Shown here one piece after another: positions 36,161 to 46,130 of a stretch of 64,000 bases of DNA; position 1 is the first letter of the stretch; every line of letters starts with the position of its first letter. The notes below the pieces were generated by a model. That model was not told the DNA's origin. It saw nothing but the letters and a program-made list of their open reading frames with translations, and made no database searches. Source of the DNA: Psychrobacter cibarius (lineage in GTDB: Bacteria > Pseudomonadota > Gammaproteobacteria > Pseudomonadales > Moraxellaceae); NCBI GenBank assembly GCA_030686115.1, contig CP131612.1:2356001-2420000 (forward strand). The letters are read 5' to 3'. The position numbers were made by a program, and so were the translations under genes.

Positions 36161-38146
36161 ATGAATAAACCGCTAACTCCCAATACTGAACAGGTCAATC
36201 GTGTTTTCACCAGTCGTATTATTATCCTTGGAATTCTGATATTCATTGGATTGAGTGGCTTGATCGTGCGTTATGGTTACCTACAAGTCTATGCGCACGA
36301 TAAGTATACGACGCAAGCAGACAATAACCGTATTAAGCTGATCTCTGCACCGCCCAGCCGCGGCTATATTTATGATCGCAATGGGATCATATTGGCAGAC
36401 AACCAGCCCGTATTTACGGCCATGTTAAGCCCTGATGAAGTTGAAAATCCAGAGCGTACGCTAAATTTGCTTGCGCCTATTTTTGAGCTAACAGATGAAA
36501 ATATTACCGATATTTTAGCGCGACTGAGTAAAAGCAAAAACGATCCTGTGACCATTAAAATTGACTTAACCGATGCCCAATTGGCGCAGTTTAGTGAGCG
36601 TAAACCCTTTTTTCGCGGTGTAACCATCCAAAGCAAGCTGACACGTTCATACCCTTATGACGAGCTATTTGCACACGTCATCGGCTATGTTGGGCGTATC
36701 AATGATAAAGAAACCAAACGCATTGACAAAGATCGCTACGCTGGCACTGACCTTATCGGTAAAATCGGTATCGAAGATTATTACGAGGACATATTGCTAG
36801 GGCAACCGGGTTATCAGTCGGTAGAAACCGATGCTCTTGGCAATATTTTGCGTCAATTAGACACTAAACCACCCGTAGCTGGTAATGACATTACGCTGAG
36901 CTTAGATTATGGCTTACAGCAAGTCGCCCAGCAGCAGCTAGACGGTCGTCGCGGCGCTATCGTGGCAATCGATCCAAAAAATGGCGATGTATTGGCGTTT
37001 GTCAGTAATCCAAGCTATGACCCCAACCCTTTTATCTCAGGCATCTCCTTTAAGGATTATGGCAATCTGCGTGAAGATCTGGATCAGCCGCTCTATAATC
37101 GTGCGCTACAAGGGATGTATCCTCCTGCCTCCACTATTAAGCCTTTTGAAGGCTTAGGCGGCATTCATTATGGGCTGCGTAATTGGGAAACCACTATCTA
37201 TGATCCCGGTTATTTTAGCTTACCGGGAGACTCACATCGATTCCGTGACTGGAAGCGCGGTGGTCACGGGTCAGTAGATCTTAAAAAATCAATTATGATG
37301 TCGGTGGATACCTATTATTATAAATTGGCCTATGAGATGGGCATCCAGCGCCTACACGATTGGATGACACGCTTTGGATTTGGTGAGCCGACAGGCATTG
37401 ATTTACCCAATGAAAAATCAGGAATTATGCCATCACCGAAATGGAAAAAAGACACCTATGGTAAAGGCTGGTTGCCGGGTGAAACCATCTCAGTCAGTAT
37501 CGGGCAGGGTTATTTCTTAGCCACACCATTACAGATTGCCAATGCAACCGCCATGACAGCGAATAAAGGCTATCACATTACTCCGCATCTACTAAAAAGT
37601 AGCGATGGTGCAGCACAAGTTAACGTAATCACTAAACCAGATGGTAAAATTGACTACAATGGCAAACCCTCTGACTGGTTACGTATGCATGATGCGATGG
37701 AAGATACAGTCAAAAGGGGGACTGGACGTGGGATTTATACGCCGCGCTATCGTATTGCGGGCAAAACAGGTACTGCGCAAGTCAAGTCCATTGCGCAAGG
37801 CAAACGTTATGATAAATCTGCCATAGACAAACGTCACTGGGATCATGCTTGGTTCAATGGTTTTGCACCCGTAGAAAATCCTGAGATTGCGCTTGCCGTA
37901 TTGGTCGAAAATGGCGGTGGCGGTAGTAAAGTCGCTGCACCGATAGGTCGCGCACTATTTGACTACTGGATATTACAGCGCAAAAACGACCCTATCTTGC
38001 CACCAACGGCTGATCAACTAAAAGTCATCAAACGCCAAAAAGCTTTTGAAAAATTGATGCGTGATGCCCAGCGTGAAAAAGAAGAAAAAGCGCTAGAAGA
38101 AAAGGCAGAGGCGGAAGCAGCTACGGCCACTACGACCTCTGAGTAA
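36161..38146 (+). CDS. mrdA: Penicillin-binding protein 2
   Basis: This 661-residue elongasome transpeptidase cross-links peptidoglycan during cell elongation. One transmembrane anchor (about 19-42), a pedestal domain with RGYIYDRNGIILADN, and the transpeptidase domain with active-site S324-T-I-K327 (YPPASTIKPF), SVD as the SxN motif, and K535-T-G-T. The C-terminal 40 residues are charged, Glu/Lys/Ala-rich. Usually rodA follows mrdA; here rsmD follows after 36 bases instead, so RodA must be encoded elsewhere. Family assignment is firm. Confidence 0.96.
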   Translation: MNKPLTPNTEQVNRVFTSRIIILGILIFIGLSGLIVRYGYLQVYAHDKYTTQADNNRIKLISAPPSRGYIYDRNGIILADNQPVFTAMLSPDEVENPERTLNLLAPIFELTDENITDILARLSKSKNDPVTIKIDLTDAQLAQFSERKPFFRGVTIQSKLTRSYPYDELFAHVIGYVGRINDKETKRIDKDRYAGTDLIGKIGIEDYYEDILLGQPGYQSVETDALGNILRQLDTKPPVAGNDITLSLDYGLQQVAQQQLDGRRGAIVAIDPKNGDVLAFVSNPSYDPNPFISGISFKDYGNLREDLDQPLYNRALQGMYPPASTIKPFEGLGGIHYGLRNWETTIYDPGYFSLPGDSHRFRDWKRGGHGSVDLKKSIMMSVDTYYYKLAYEMGIQRLHDWMTRFGFGEPTGIDLPNEKSGIMPSPKWKKDTYGKGWLPGETISVSIGQGYFLATPLQIANATAMTANKGYHITPHLLKSSDGAAQVNVITKPDGKIDYNGKPSDWLRMHDAMEDTVKRGTGRGIYTPRYRIAGKTGTAQVKSIAQGKRYDKSAIDKRHWDHAWFNGFAPVENPEIALAVLVENGGGGSKVAAPIGRALFDYWILQRKNDPILPPTADQLKVIKRQKAFEKLMRDAQREKEEKALEEKAEAEAATATTTSE

Positions 38147-38182
38147 AAATACGCTAAACGAGATACGGTACATATAAATATT

Positions 38183-38869
38183 ATGAAAAAATCTATAAGC
38201 AGCCGCGAGCATAGGAACAATCATAAGAGCAAAAATATAGCTGCGGGCGACGTGCGGATCATTGGAGGTCAGTTTAAACGCCGTGTTGTACGGTTTATCG
38301 ACGCAGAGGGTCTACGTCCGACCCCAGATCGCTTGCGAGAGACGCTATTTAGCTGGCTACTTCCTGATATTCATGGCGCTTATGTGCTTGATAGCTGTGC
38401 CGGTAGCGGTGTCTTAGGTTTTGAAGCACTGTCTCGTGGTGCCGCGCATACCACCTTTATCGAAATAAATCCTGCGCAAAGTAATATGCTACGTCAAAGT
38501 GCTGAACAGTTGCATCTGAGCACTGATACCCATCAAATTATCCAAGGCACTGCAGAGAGAGTATTGATGCAAGAGCAGATTGTTCCGCGCCCTTTTAATA
38601 TTGTATTTATCGATCCACCGTATGCTCAAGATCTGTGGCAACCTATTTTAATGGCATTGATTACCCAGTCATTAATTGATAGTGAAACCCTGATTTATCT
38701 AGAAGCGGATAAAGATTTAGAGAGCCAATTGAAGCAACTGGAAGAGACGCTTAATAAAAATCCAGATATCCAATCAGGTACTATTCAGCAAATAATCCGC
38801 TTTGAATGTGTCAAACAGACCAAGGTTGGACAAGTTGTTGCTGGACTTTATCGTTTATCATCGTCATAA
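38183..38869 (+). CDS. rsmD: 16S rRNA (guanine-966-N2) methyltransferase RsmD
   Basis: A 228-residue SAM-dependent enzyme that modifies G966 of 16S rRNA. RIIGGQFKRR and LRPTPDRLRETLFSWL open the catalytic domain; LDSCAGSGVLGFEALSRG is the SAM site and FIDPPY the catalytic motif IV. A basic N-terminal extension (1-23) precedes the conserved region; a later start is possible. It probably shares a transcript with mrdA. Confidence 0.93.
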   Translation: MKKSISSREHRNNHKSKNIAAGDVRIIGGQFKRRVVRFIDAEGLRPTPDRLRETLFSWLLPDIHGAYVLDSCAGSGVLGFEALSRGAAHTTFIEINPAQSNMLRQSAEQLHLSTDTHQIIQGTAERVLMQEQIVPRPFNIVFIDPPYAQDLWQPILMALITQSLIDSETLIYLEADKDLESQLKQLEETLNKNPDIQSGTIQQIIRFECVKQTKVGQVVAGLYRLSSS

Positions 38870-38980
38870 TTGTCGGGTTAATGCCTGCCATTAACAAATT
38901 TTACAAATGTTTAGAACCGCTAAAAACTGGCCAACGCTGCAGTTTAATGTATATAAGGCGAAAATAAACCCCAATGCAGC

Positions 38981-39009
38981 TTGCAAGCGTAGGCACTACT
39001 GCTTATAAT
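38981..39009 (+). promoter_or_regulatory. Promoter of rplM-rpsI
   Basis: TTGCAA (38981-38986), a 17-base spacer, and a consensus TATAAT (39004-39009). Start would be near 39016, giving a leader of about 64 bases. Confidence 0.8.
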
Positions 39010-39023
39010 GTGCAGTCTGTTTT

Positions 39024-39054
39024 TTGAGAGCCCCGTTCCCAGCTAAACTCTCAA
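39024..39054 (+). promoter_or_regulatory. Leader hairpin before rplM
   Basis: TTGAGAG (39024-39030) pairs with CTCTCAA (39048-39054) around a 17-base pyrimidine-rich loop, within the short leader. It could be the site of feedback control by L13, as is known for rplM in other bacteria, but no specific motif was recognised. Confidence 0.45.
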
Positions 39055-39079
39055 CGAATTCTAATTTTAAGGTTTTATC

Positions 39080-39508
39080 ATGAAAACACTTAGTGCAAAA
39101 CCAGCTGAAGTGACCCATGACTGGTATGTCGTAGATGCTGACGGCAAAACCCTTGGTCGCTTAGCCACTCAAATCGCTAGTCGCTTACGTGGCAAGCACA
39201 AGCCTTCTTTTACGCCGCACGTTGACACTGGTGACTTCATTGTTGTCATCAATGCTGATAAAATCACGGTAACGGGTAAAAAAGCGCAAGATAAAAAATA
39301 CTATCGTCACAGTGGCTACCCAGGTGGTATCAAGGAAACCAACTTCAGTAAGTTGCTTGCACATAAGCCTGAAGATGTTCTACACAAAGCAGTTAAGGGT
39401 ATGCTTCCAAAGGGCCCTCTTGGCTATGCGATGATCAAGAAGCTGAAGCTATATGCGGGTACTGAACATCCACATACTGCACAGCAACCTAAAGAACTAG
39501 ACATCTAA
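39080..39508 (+). CDS. rplM: 50S ribosomal protein L13
   Basis: A 142-residue protein of the large subunit. Landmarks: [20 protein letters not shown] (about 15-34), [27 protein letters not shown] and [12 protein letters not shown], all as in the family. A ribosome site AAGG precedes the ATG. rpsI follows 10 bases later, the usual L13-S9 operon. Confidence 0.98.
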   Translation: MKTLSAKPAEVTHDWYVVDADGKTLGRLATQIASRLRGKHKPSFTPHVDTGDFIVVINADKITVTGKKAQDKKYYRHSGYPGGIKETNFSKLLAHKPEDVLHKAVKGMLPKGPLGYAMIKKLKLYAGTEHPHTAQQPKELDI

Positions 39509-39518
39509 GGATATACTT

Positions 39519-39905
39519 ATGGAACGCAATTACGGAACTGGTCGCCGCAAGACGTCTACTGCTCGTGTCTTTTTAGCTAAAGGTACTGGTAGCATCGTTG
39601 TTAACGGTAAGCCACTTGATGAGTATTTTAGCCGTGAAACTTCACGTATGGTTGTTCGTCAGCCTCTAGAATTACTTGACTCACCTACTGCTTATGACCT
39701 TTACATCACTGTAAAAGGTGGCGGTATTAGTGGTCAAGCTGGCGCAATCCGTCACGGCATCACGCGTGCATTGATTGAGCTAAACGAAGCCAACAAACCT
39801 GCACTAAAAGCAGCTGGCTTTGTTACTCGTGACTCACGTCAAGTTGAACGTAAGAAATTGGGTCTACGTAAAGCACGTAAACGTCCACAATTCTCGAAAC
39901 GTTAA
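39519..39905 (+). CDS. rpsI: 30S ribosomal protein S9
   Basis: A 128-residue protein of the small subunit whose basic tail reaches the P-site t[18 protein letters not shown] (5-19), [16 protein letters not shown] and the terminal [17 protein letters not shown] are typical. It is cotranscribed with rplM and followed by a strong terminator. Confidence 0.98.
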   Translation: MERNYGTGRRKTSTARVFLAKGTGSIVVNGKPLDEYFSRETSRMVVRQPLELLDSPTAYDLYITVKGGGISGQAGAIRHGITRALIELNEANKPALKAAGFVTRDSRQVERKKLGLRKARKRPQFSKR

Positions 39906-39987
39906 TCAAAGCTATCTCTTATCTTTTTGCGGCTGTTGTCTTTATCTCAGAGCGACAGTCATAATATTAAAGAAAAGAGTAGATTTG

Positions 39988-40026
39988 CAAAACCTTATAA
40001 GCTGTTCGCAGCTTATAAGGTTTTTT
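39988..40026 (+). terminator. Terminator after rpsI
   Basis: A 16-base perfect stem AAAACCTTATAAGCTG / CAGCTTATAAGGTTTT with a TTCG loop, then further T. The extra-stable UUCG loop is typical of ribosomal operons. Confidence 0.93.
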
Positions 40027-40136
40027 TATGGCTGATGACTTTTGCATTTGCTCGTGATTTTGTGCGTAAACCACCTTGCAAAGCAATGCTGACTACCCCA
40101 TCATGATGATAACTTTTCATTATTAGTAACAATTTT

Positions 40137-41228
40137 ATGAAAGCGCCTGAACAATACGACCCCAGCAAACCATCTGCCAAAAGCAGCCTGCCACTGCCAA
40201 GTACACAGCAGCCTGCTAAGTCCCCAACGATACCTGCTGGCATGCCAACGATTACCCAAAATCATAAGCGCACAGCACCCATAGAAAAAAAGCCTTTTCA
40301 ATGGCAGTTTTTGTTGCCTAAATATTGGGGCATTTGGCTATTGGCAGCAATGATCTTACCCATCATATATTTGCCGCTACGATGGCAGTTTTGGCTGGGA
40401 CGTCAGCTGGGCATACTTATCTATAAAATAGCAGGCTCACGTCGGCGTGATACGCTTATCAATTTGAAACTGGCTTTTCCAGAAAAACCAGACGTCGAGC
40501 GCGAATTGATGGCAAAACAAGTCTTTGTCAATCAGGGCATTGGTGTTTTTGAAACCTTATGCGCTTGGTATCGTCCAAATGTTTTTACTCGTACCGTTTC
40601 AATTTCAGGATTACAGCACGTTATCAATGCACAGAATGAGGGTCGTCCTGTTATTTTACTGGGCGCTCATTATACGATGCTTGATCTGGGCGGCATGCTC
40701 TGTACGCAATTTTTTCCGATGGATGGGATGTATCGACCGCAGAATAACGCGCTACTTGATTGGTTTGTTTATAATGGTCGTGCCAGTATTCTTAGCAAGC
40801 AAATAGCCAGTCGTGACATGCGCAGTTTTGTTGAATCAATGAAAGCCGGTCACGTGATTTGGTACTCACCTGACCAAGATTATGGTCTAAAACAAGGCGT
40901 CATGGCACCATTCTTTGGTGTGCCAGCAGCGACTATTACAGCATCACGGCGCATGGCAAAATTGGGCGACAAGGCACATCCACCCGCATTAATGGCGCTG
41001 CATACTTACCGGCAGACACCAGACAGTTTACCCAAAGGCAAACGCCCGCACTATCATCTAACGATTACCCCAGAAATTCAAAACTATCCAAGTAACGATG
41101 AATTGGCTGATGCGATGCGAGTCAATGAGTTGCTAGAGGGGTTGATTCGTATTGATCCCACTCAGTGGATGTGGTTCCATCGTCGTTTCAAAAATGGTCC
41201 TGATGGTCGTACTGATATCTATAAGTAA
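40137..41228 (+). CDS. Lipid A late acyltransferase, LpxL/HtrB family
   Basis: A 363-residue inner-membrane enzyme that adds a secondary acyl chain to Kdo-lipid A. A polar, Pro/Ser-rich N-terminus (1-52) is followed by a transmembrane helix (about 62-82). The catalytic HX4D motif is H178-YTML-D183 in LLGAHYTMLDLGG, and GMYRPQNN is the next conserved block. WYSPDQDYG and FFGVPAATIT match LpxL enzymes. Which acyl chain is used (LpxL, LpxM or LpxP type) cannot be read from sequence alone. The N-terminal extension of about 50 residues is unusual for the family; no better internal start was found. lpxH is in the same window but not linked. Confidence 0.87.
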   Translation: MKAPEQYDPSKPSAKSSLPLPSTQQPAKSPTIPAGMPTITQNHKRTAPIEKKPFQWQFLLPKYWGIWLLAAMILPIIYLPLRWQFWLGRQLGILIYKIAGSRRRDTLINLKLAFPEKPDVERELMAKQVFVNQGIGVFETLCAWYRPNVFTRTVSISGLQHVINAQNEGRPVILLGAHYTMLDLGGMLCTQFFPMDGMYRPQNNALLDWFVYNGRASILSKQIASRDMRSFVESMKAGHVIWYSPDQDYGLKQGVMAPFFGVPAATITASRRMAKLGDKAHPPALMALHTYRQTPDSLPKGKRPHYHLTITPEIQNYPSNDELADAMRVNELLEGLIRIDPTQWMWFHRRFKNGPDGRTDIYK

Positions 41229-41383
41229 GCGTGTATTGCTACGAAAGATCGCCAGAAAATTTGCTATACTTTGCAGCTTATATTTTTTATATTACCTACA
41301 TATAAATAACAATGAATTTATAATAAATTGAAAAACAAAACTTTTATAAATAAAACCTTGATGAACCAAATAATGGATTTACC

Positions 41384-42484
41384 ATGAATAACACTCATAT
41401 TTCTGATAACCAAAGTTCTGACAACCAAGCTCCTGATCACTCAACGCAAGCCAAGCGTATTTTGACGGGCATCAAACCGACGGGTACCTTACATTTAGGA
41501 AATTACGTTGGCGCGATTCGTCCAGCCATTCAGTCTATCCAAAACAGTGATGACGAAGCATTCTTTTTTTTAGCAGATTACCATGGCATTATCGGCTGTT
41601 ATGATCCTGCTATTATTCACGAATCGACCAAAGCCATTGCAGCGACTTGGCTTGCCTGTGGACTTGATCCTGAGCGCGTCACTTTTTACCGTCAATCAGA
41701 TGTGCCGGAAATACCAGAGCTTGCTTGGATTTTGAACTGCTCATGTGCCAAAGGTTTAATGAATCGTGCTCATGCTTATAAAGCAGCTGTTGATATTAAT
41801 ATGAAAAAAGAAGACGTCGATCCTGATCAAGGTATCAACATGGGATTGTTTGGCTACCCTGTACTCATGGCAGCAGATATCTTGATGTTTAATGCCACAC
41901 ATGTGCCTGTCGGTCGCGACCAAATTCAGCATGTTGAAATGGCACGTGATATTGCTGGTACCTTTAATCATCGCTATAAAACGCTCTTTACCTTACCATT
42001 TGCCGTTGTAGATGACGATATCCCATTACTAACGGGTTTGGATGGTCGCAAGATGAGTAAGAGCTATGGCAACACCATTCCGCTATTTGGTGATTCTAAT
42101 CCACAAGTTAGCGCCGAAAAGCAGATGCATAAGGCCATCATGAAAATTGTGACCAACTCACAGTTACCTGCTGAGCCAAAAGACCCTGACGACTCGGCTA
42201 TTTTTGAGATTTATAAAGCCTTTGCGACCCCTGCTGAGATTGCCGATATGCGCGCGCAGTTTGCTGCTGGTATTGGCTGGGGCGATGCCAAGCAAGCCCT
42301 GTTTGAGAAAATAAATACGGAAATAGCACCCTTCCGCGCGCGTTATGAGCATCTTATGGCTAACCCAAAAGAGCTAGAAGAAATCTTACAAATGGGGGCA
42401 GAAAAAGCCCGTCGTCATAGCCGTAAGCAACTAGACAAGACTCGTCGTGCCATTGGTATCCGTCCACTTGCCAAACTTAAATAA
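41384..42484 (+). CDS. trpS: Tryptophanyl-tRNA synthetase
   Basis: A 366-residue class I synthetase. [17 protein letters not shown] (about 29-45) holds the HIGH motif and [13 protein letters not shown] the KMSKS motif. About 25 polar residues (Asn/Ser/Asp/Gln) precede the conserved core. The ATG follows AATGGATTTACC without a strong ribosome site, so an internal start is possible. scpA follows 35 bases later, then scpB. Confidence 0.96.
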   Translation: MNNTHISDNQSSDNQAPDHSTQAKRILTGIKPTGTLHLGNYVGAIRPAIQSIQNSDDEAFFFLADYHGIIGCYDPAIIHESTKAIAATWLACGLDPERVTFYRQSDVPEIPELAWILNCSCAKGLMNRAHAYKAAVDINMKKEDVDPDQGINMGLFGYPVLMAADILMFNATHVPVGRDQIQHVEMARDIAGTFNHRYKTLFTLPFAVVDDDIPLLTGLDGRKMSKSYGNTIPLFGDSNPQVSAEKQMHKAIMKIVTNSQLPAEPKDPDDSAIFEIYKAFATPAEIADMRAQFAAGIGWGDAKQALFEKINTEIAPFRARYEHLMANPKELEEILQMGAEKARRHSRKQLDKTRRAIGIRPLAKLK

Positions 42485-42519
42485 TCATTTGATTATGTTA
42501 ACCAAGATGGATACTAAGC

Positions 42520-43449
42520 GTGCAGACTGAGCTAAAAAATGAACAAGCGGCTTTACCAAAAGCCGCTCTTCTTTTAACTGTGCCTCAAGCCTCTGATTCT
42601 TTAGATATTAAGCGCGCGCACGACGGCTCAGTTATCAATGATATGTCTTTACGCATTTACCAGACATCCGTACAACATCTACCAGAAGATCTCTATGTGC
42701 CGCCGCAAGCCTTTGCCATTTGGCTTGAGCAGTTTGCCGGACCATTAGACTTTTTATTATATTTGGTCAAAAAAAATAATGTTGATCTGACCCAAATGCC
42801 GATACTACCCATAACTGAGCAGTATTTGGCTTACATCAGCGAATTAGATACCGAGCATTTTGAATTGGCAGGCGATTATCTGTTGATGGCGTCCACGTTG
42901 ATTGCCATTAAAACCGAGCTGTTGCTGCCCAAACCTGAAACTCCGAGCGATGAGCGTGATCCAAAAGCAGAACTGATTGAGCGCCTTGAAGAATATGCGC
43001 AAATCAAAGTAGCCAGTCAACGCTTAGATAATCTGGTGCGTCTTGAGCGTGATGTGTTTTTAGCCATGGTCAGTATGCCCGGTCAAGACGTCATGAATGC
43101 GGAATTACCTAGCTATTCGCCAAACCTTTTGATTGACAGCTTATTTAAAATGCAACTGCAGCCCGATTATCAAATGCATACCATTAAAGTCGACGCTGTT
43201 CCCCTTGCTGATCGTATTGCCAGTATTAGCCGACAGCTCAGTACGGATGGTGAGCACTCTTTTTATGAGCTACTAGATAAAACACAAGGTAAAATAGGTG
43301 TGGTTGTCAGCTTCGTCGCCATACTAGAGCTGATAAAACGACAGTTGGTTGGTATCGTAAATACTGAGTTAGAAAGTCACCCTACCACTGACAATAATGA
43401 TGCTGAAGACAGTCATATTAAACCCTTAACGTTACAGTGGTTGGCATAG
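42520..43449 (+). CDS. scpA: Segregation and condensation protein A (GTG start)
   Basis: A 309-residue kleisin that bridges SMC heads and binds ScpB for chromosome condensation. The core begins near residue 64 (AIWLEQFAGPLDFLLYLVKKNN) with MPILPITEQYLAYI and LAGDYLLMASTLIAIKTELLLP, all ScpA hallmarks, and ends with a winged-helix (LLDKTQGKIGVVVSFVAILELIK). The reading frame opens with GTG at 42520; an internal ATG at 42643 is an alternative. The partner gene scpB follows. No smc gene is in the window. Confidence 0.92.
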   Translation: MQTELKNEQAALPKAALLLTVPQASDSLDIKRAHDGSVINDMSLRIYQTSVQHLPEDLYVPPQAFAIWLEQFAGPLDFLLYLVKKNNVDLTQMPILPITEQYLAYISELDTEHFELAGDYLLMASTLIAIKTELLLPKPETPSDERDPKAELIERLEEYAQIKVASQRLDNLVRLERDVFLAMVSMPGQDVMNAELPSYSPNLLIDSLFKMQLQPDYQMHTIKVDAVPLADRIASISRQLSTDGEHSFYELLDKTQGKIGVVVSFVAILELIKRQLVGIVNTELESHPTTDNNDAEDSHIKPLTLQWLA

Positions 43450-43516
43450 TTATTATCGACCTGTCTATTCCTATAAATATCGATACACATTATCATTTAA
43501 AAAGAGTCGCTTTCTA

Positions 43517-44131
43517 ATGACAGATACTGACAATACCAAGCAAGATTATGACAAACCACCCTCATTATCTAGCGCTTTACTGTCATTGACCGATGAGCAG
43601 CGACAGCATCTAGAAGACTTAAGCAAGCATATCGAAGTGCTATTACATGCGTCCGAAGCGCCCCTCACCGCCACTGTCTTAAGAAAACACCTGTCTTTAA
43701 CGGCTAAAGAGCTAACACAGGCTTTGGCGCTACTAAGACAGCGCTTGGATATGGGCGTACTAAGCTTGCACGAAACTGCCAGCGGTTATCGACTGCAAAT
43801 CGCGAATAACTATAGTGCATTAATTCAACGCGTCTTCCCGCAGCGCCAAGAACGCCTGAGCCAAGCCTTACTTGAGACGCTTAGTGTGATTGCTTACAAG
43901 CAGCCAGTGACTCGTAGCGACATAGAGCACGTGCGCGGTGTCACGCTATCGAGCAATATACTGCGTCAGTTGTTCGATAAAGGCTGGATTGAAGAGAAGG
44001 GCTACAAGGAAACCTTGGGTCGCCCAGCATTGCTACATACCACGCCACAATTTTTAGATGCCTTTGGACTGAGTGAGTTGAGCGAGTTACCACCGATGCC
44101 AGATATAAGCGCCATCAAAGCGATGTCTTAA
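43517..44131 (+). CDS. scpB: Segregation and condensation protein B
   Basis: A 204-residue protein with two winged-helix domains. HIEVLLHASEAPLTATVLRKHL (about 37-58) opens the first; LLETLSVIAYKQPVTRSDIEHVRGV and LGRPALLHTTPQFLDAFGL are the ScpB signature. It dimerises and binds ScpA. A polar N-terminal 20 residues precedes the core. It ends at a terminator shared with the convergent lolA. Confidence 0.94.
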   Translation: MTDTDNTKQDYDKPPSLSSALLSLTDEQRQHLEDLSKHIEVLLHASEAPLTATVLRKHLSLTAKELTQALALLRQRLDMGVLSLHETASGYRLQIANNYSALIQRVFPQRQERLSQALLETLSVIAYKQPVTRSDIEHVRGVTLSSNILRQLFDKGWIEEKGYKETLGRPALLHTTPQFLDAFGLSELSELPPMPDISAIKAMS

Positions 44132-44222
44132 GCCTTTAGAGCGTGAAGCCTTTAAAAAGCGTTAAGCAATTAAAACATAGTATAGAAGAGATTTAGCATT
44201 ATTCTCCAGAGAATCTTTATTC

Positions 44223-44259
44223 AAAAAAAAGACAGACCGCATAGGATCTGTCTTTTTTA
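44223..44259. terminator. Terminator between scpB and lolA
   Basis: A-run, stem GACAGA / TCTGTC with an imperfect inner loop, and a T-run; it can work in both directions. Confidence 0.8.
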
Positions 44260-44329
44260 TTTAATCAAGAAAGTCTTTGACTGGCTCTCAAGAATTAACT
44301 TTTAAGCATTGGCTCTTGATAACGACCTG

Positions 44330-45019
44330 TTATTGATTGATAACATCAACGCCTTTTGGTGGCGTAAACTTAAACTGACTGCTACTGATGCTTGGGTTTA
44401 GTTTGATACTACTGAATTTGATGGAAGTGGTTTGACCAAGGCTGTCATTTAGCACCATCATTACTGGCTTCCCACCGCTAAAACTCATTGATAAACTCTT
44501 AAAGCTGGCACTGTCTGATTTTGGGTACAGCACATAGTAATTTTTATTATCATATGGCTGAGTAATTTTGAAATTCTTGTCAATTTGGCTTGGGTCGCCT
44601 GATAACAGCAGTGCTGGTGTATTACCAACTTGGCTATCAACGTTTTGCTTGGTCGCTTGTTCTAAATCCTTATCGTAAACCCACATGGAGTTACCATTAG
44701 CGACGATCAGTTGCTGTGACGGCGACTTTGTTTCCCAGCGGAAATTATTTGGGCGTTGTACACTCATCGTACCCGTAAAAGTACCACTGTTGGCACCTTT
44801 GGTCGTTTGGCTAAAGTTAGCCGTCATGCTTTTGGTATTTGTCAGCAGCTTGTTTAAACGTTTGGCAGCGGTCAAATTATCAGCTGGTGCAGCAGTAGCT
44901 GATTGTGTCAATACCATCATCGGGGCTGCAACACCAAGCGATGTCATTAATACACCAGCTAAAGCACCGCTCATCATTTTTTGTTTTAAAGTTGTTTTGT
45001 TGGTTAATAAAGTCATCAT
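44330..45019 (-). CDS. lolA: Outer-membrane lipoprotein carrier protein LolA
   Basis: A 229-residue periplasmic carrier that takes lipoproteins from LolCDE to LolB. The signal peptide ends near AATAAPA (about 43). The mature part opens with LTAAKRLNKLLTNTKSMTANFSQ-type helix (residues 48-70), followed by NNFRWETKSPSQQLIVANGNSMWVYD-type beta strands (residues 90-115), all LolA hallmarks. Tandem ATGs behind GAGAGG leave the start ambiguous by one codon. No ftsK is beside it. Confidence 0.92.
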   Translation of the reverse strand: MMTLLTNKTTLKQKMMSGALAGVLMTSLGVAAPMMVLTQSATAAPADNLTAAKRLNKLLTNTKSMTANFSQTTKGANSGTFTGTMSVQRPNNFRWETKSPSQQLIVANGNSMWVYDKDLEQATKQNVDSQVGNTPALLLSGDPSQIDKNFKITQPYDNKNYYVLYPKSDSASFKSLSMSFSGGKPVMMVLNDSLGQTTSIKFSSIKLNPSISSSQFKFTPPKGVDVINQ

Positions 45020-45381
45020 AAATCCTCTCTAAAAATGCATAATCGCTTAAAAATTGTCGCTTAAAAATAAGACATCTTATTAAAATTTTTGTTTTCCATA
45101 AATGTTTATCTAGCAGCCATAAAATAGCGGCTCATAAACAATGACAACAGTGTGCCAGTTTTTTTATTACACGCCTAGTCATGATTTGCAATCTTTACTA
45201 CCGCTGCCATACACGCTTGTAACTACTCTTTTGACCATTTTTGTGATCATAAGTGGCTACACAATAATAAACCGCATGGATGGTGAGTTTTTTACCTATT
45301 CATTATTTCCTAACGTTATTTACTAATATTGTTTAGCAGCATTAAGCCAATTTAGTATCCATAACCACTACGAAAATAACT

Positions 45382-45422
45382 AAAAAAAGCCCCTACTACC
45401 AAACGGTAATAGAGGCTTTTTA
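45382..45422 (-). terminator. Terminator after rpmA
   Basis: A stem of AAAAAGCC with CTA and TACC segments against GGTA, TAG and GGCTTTTT (two bulges), T-runs on both strands. It follows the rpmA stop (45470). The remaining gap 45020-45381 has only an unsupported short frame. Confidence 0.8.
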
Positions 45423-45469
45423 GTCATCTGATTATTTTAGTCTTTGACTAAAACAACCTAGAGGGGCAA

Positions 45470-45727
45470 TTATGCGCTTTCAACCATTACATAACGACGG
45501 TTGAACTTACCTTTGGTCGCAAACTTTACCACACCGTCATTCAGTGCAAATAAAGTATGGTCACGACCCATGCCAACGCCTTCGCCTGCGTGGAATTCTG
45601 TACCACGTTGACGAACGATGATGTTACCAGCTGTGATAGCTTGGCCACCAAAGATTTTAACGCCTAGCATTTTTGGGTTTGAATCACGACCATTACGGCT
45701 TGAACCGGCAGCTTTCTTATGTGCCAT
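45470..45727 (-). CDS. rpmA: 50S ribosomal protein L27
   Basis: An 85-residue protein whose N-terminal tail reaches the peptidyl-transferase centre. [40 protein letters not shown] and [18 protein letters not shown] match the family. AGGAG lies before the ATG. It is cotranscribed with rplU, 91 bases upstream. Confidence 0.98.
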   Translation of the reverse strand: MAHKKAAGSSRNGRDSNPKMLGVKIFGGQAITAGNIIVRQRGTEFHAGEGVGMGRDHTLFALNDGVVKFATKGKFNRRYVMVESA

Positions 45728-45818
45728 GGGAAAATCTCCTTGTTAATTTGACTTATCGCTGATGCGATAACTCTTAAGCATTTAGTGCACTATTTAGCAG
45801 TAATTGCTAAGTGGATAA

Positions 45819-46130
45819 TTAGGCATTAATAGCTTTGATTTTTAACAAGGTATACCATTGGCGGTGACCTTGCTCTTTGTGATAATGCTTACGACGGTTG
45901 TGCTTAACGATACGGATTTTTTCGCCGCGACCATGTTCAACCACTTCAACTTCAACGCTAGCACCTTCAACGATAGGCTGACCGATTTTGACAGTTTCGC
46001 CGTCAACAATCATCAATACATCTTCGAATTTAATTGTTGCGCCAGTTTCTGCTTTTAGTAGTTCAACTTTAAGCAACTCATCGACAACTACACGGTGCTG
46101 TTTACCACCAGTTTTGATTACTGCGTACAT
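45819..46130 (-). CDS. rplU: 50S ribosomal protein L21
   Basis: A 103-residue protein. [31 protein letters not shown] and [19 protein letters not shown] are all typical. It leads the L21-L27 operon on the minus strand and diverges from ispB, the common arrangement in gammaproteobacteria. Confidence 0.98.
   Translation of the reverse strand: MYAVIKTGGKQHRVVVDELLKVELLKAETGATIKFEDVLMIVDGETVKIGQPIVEGASVEVEVVEHGRGEKIRIVKHNRRKHYHKEQGHRQWYTLLKIKAINA

Noticed and set aside
45141..45326. A 61-codon open frame between lolA and rpmA
   Set aside because: It has no ribosome site, no recognisable product, and lies in an A/T-rich gap by the rpmA terminator.
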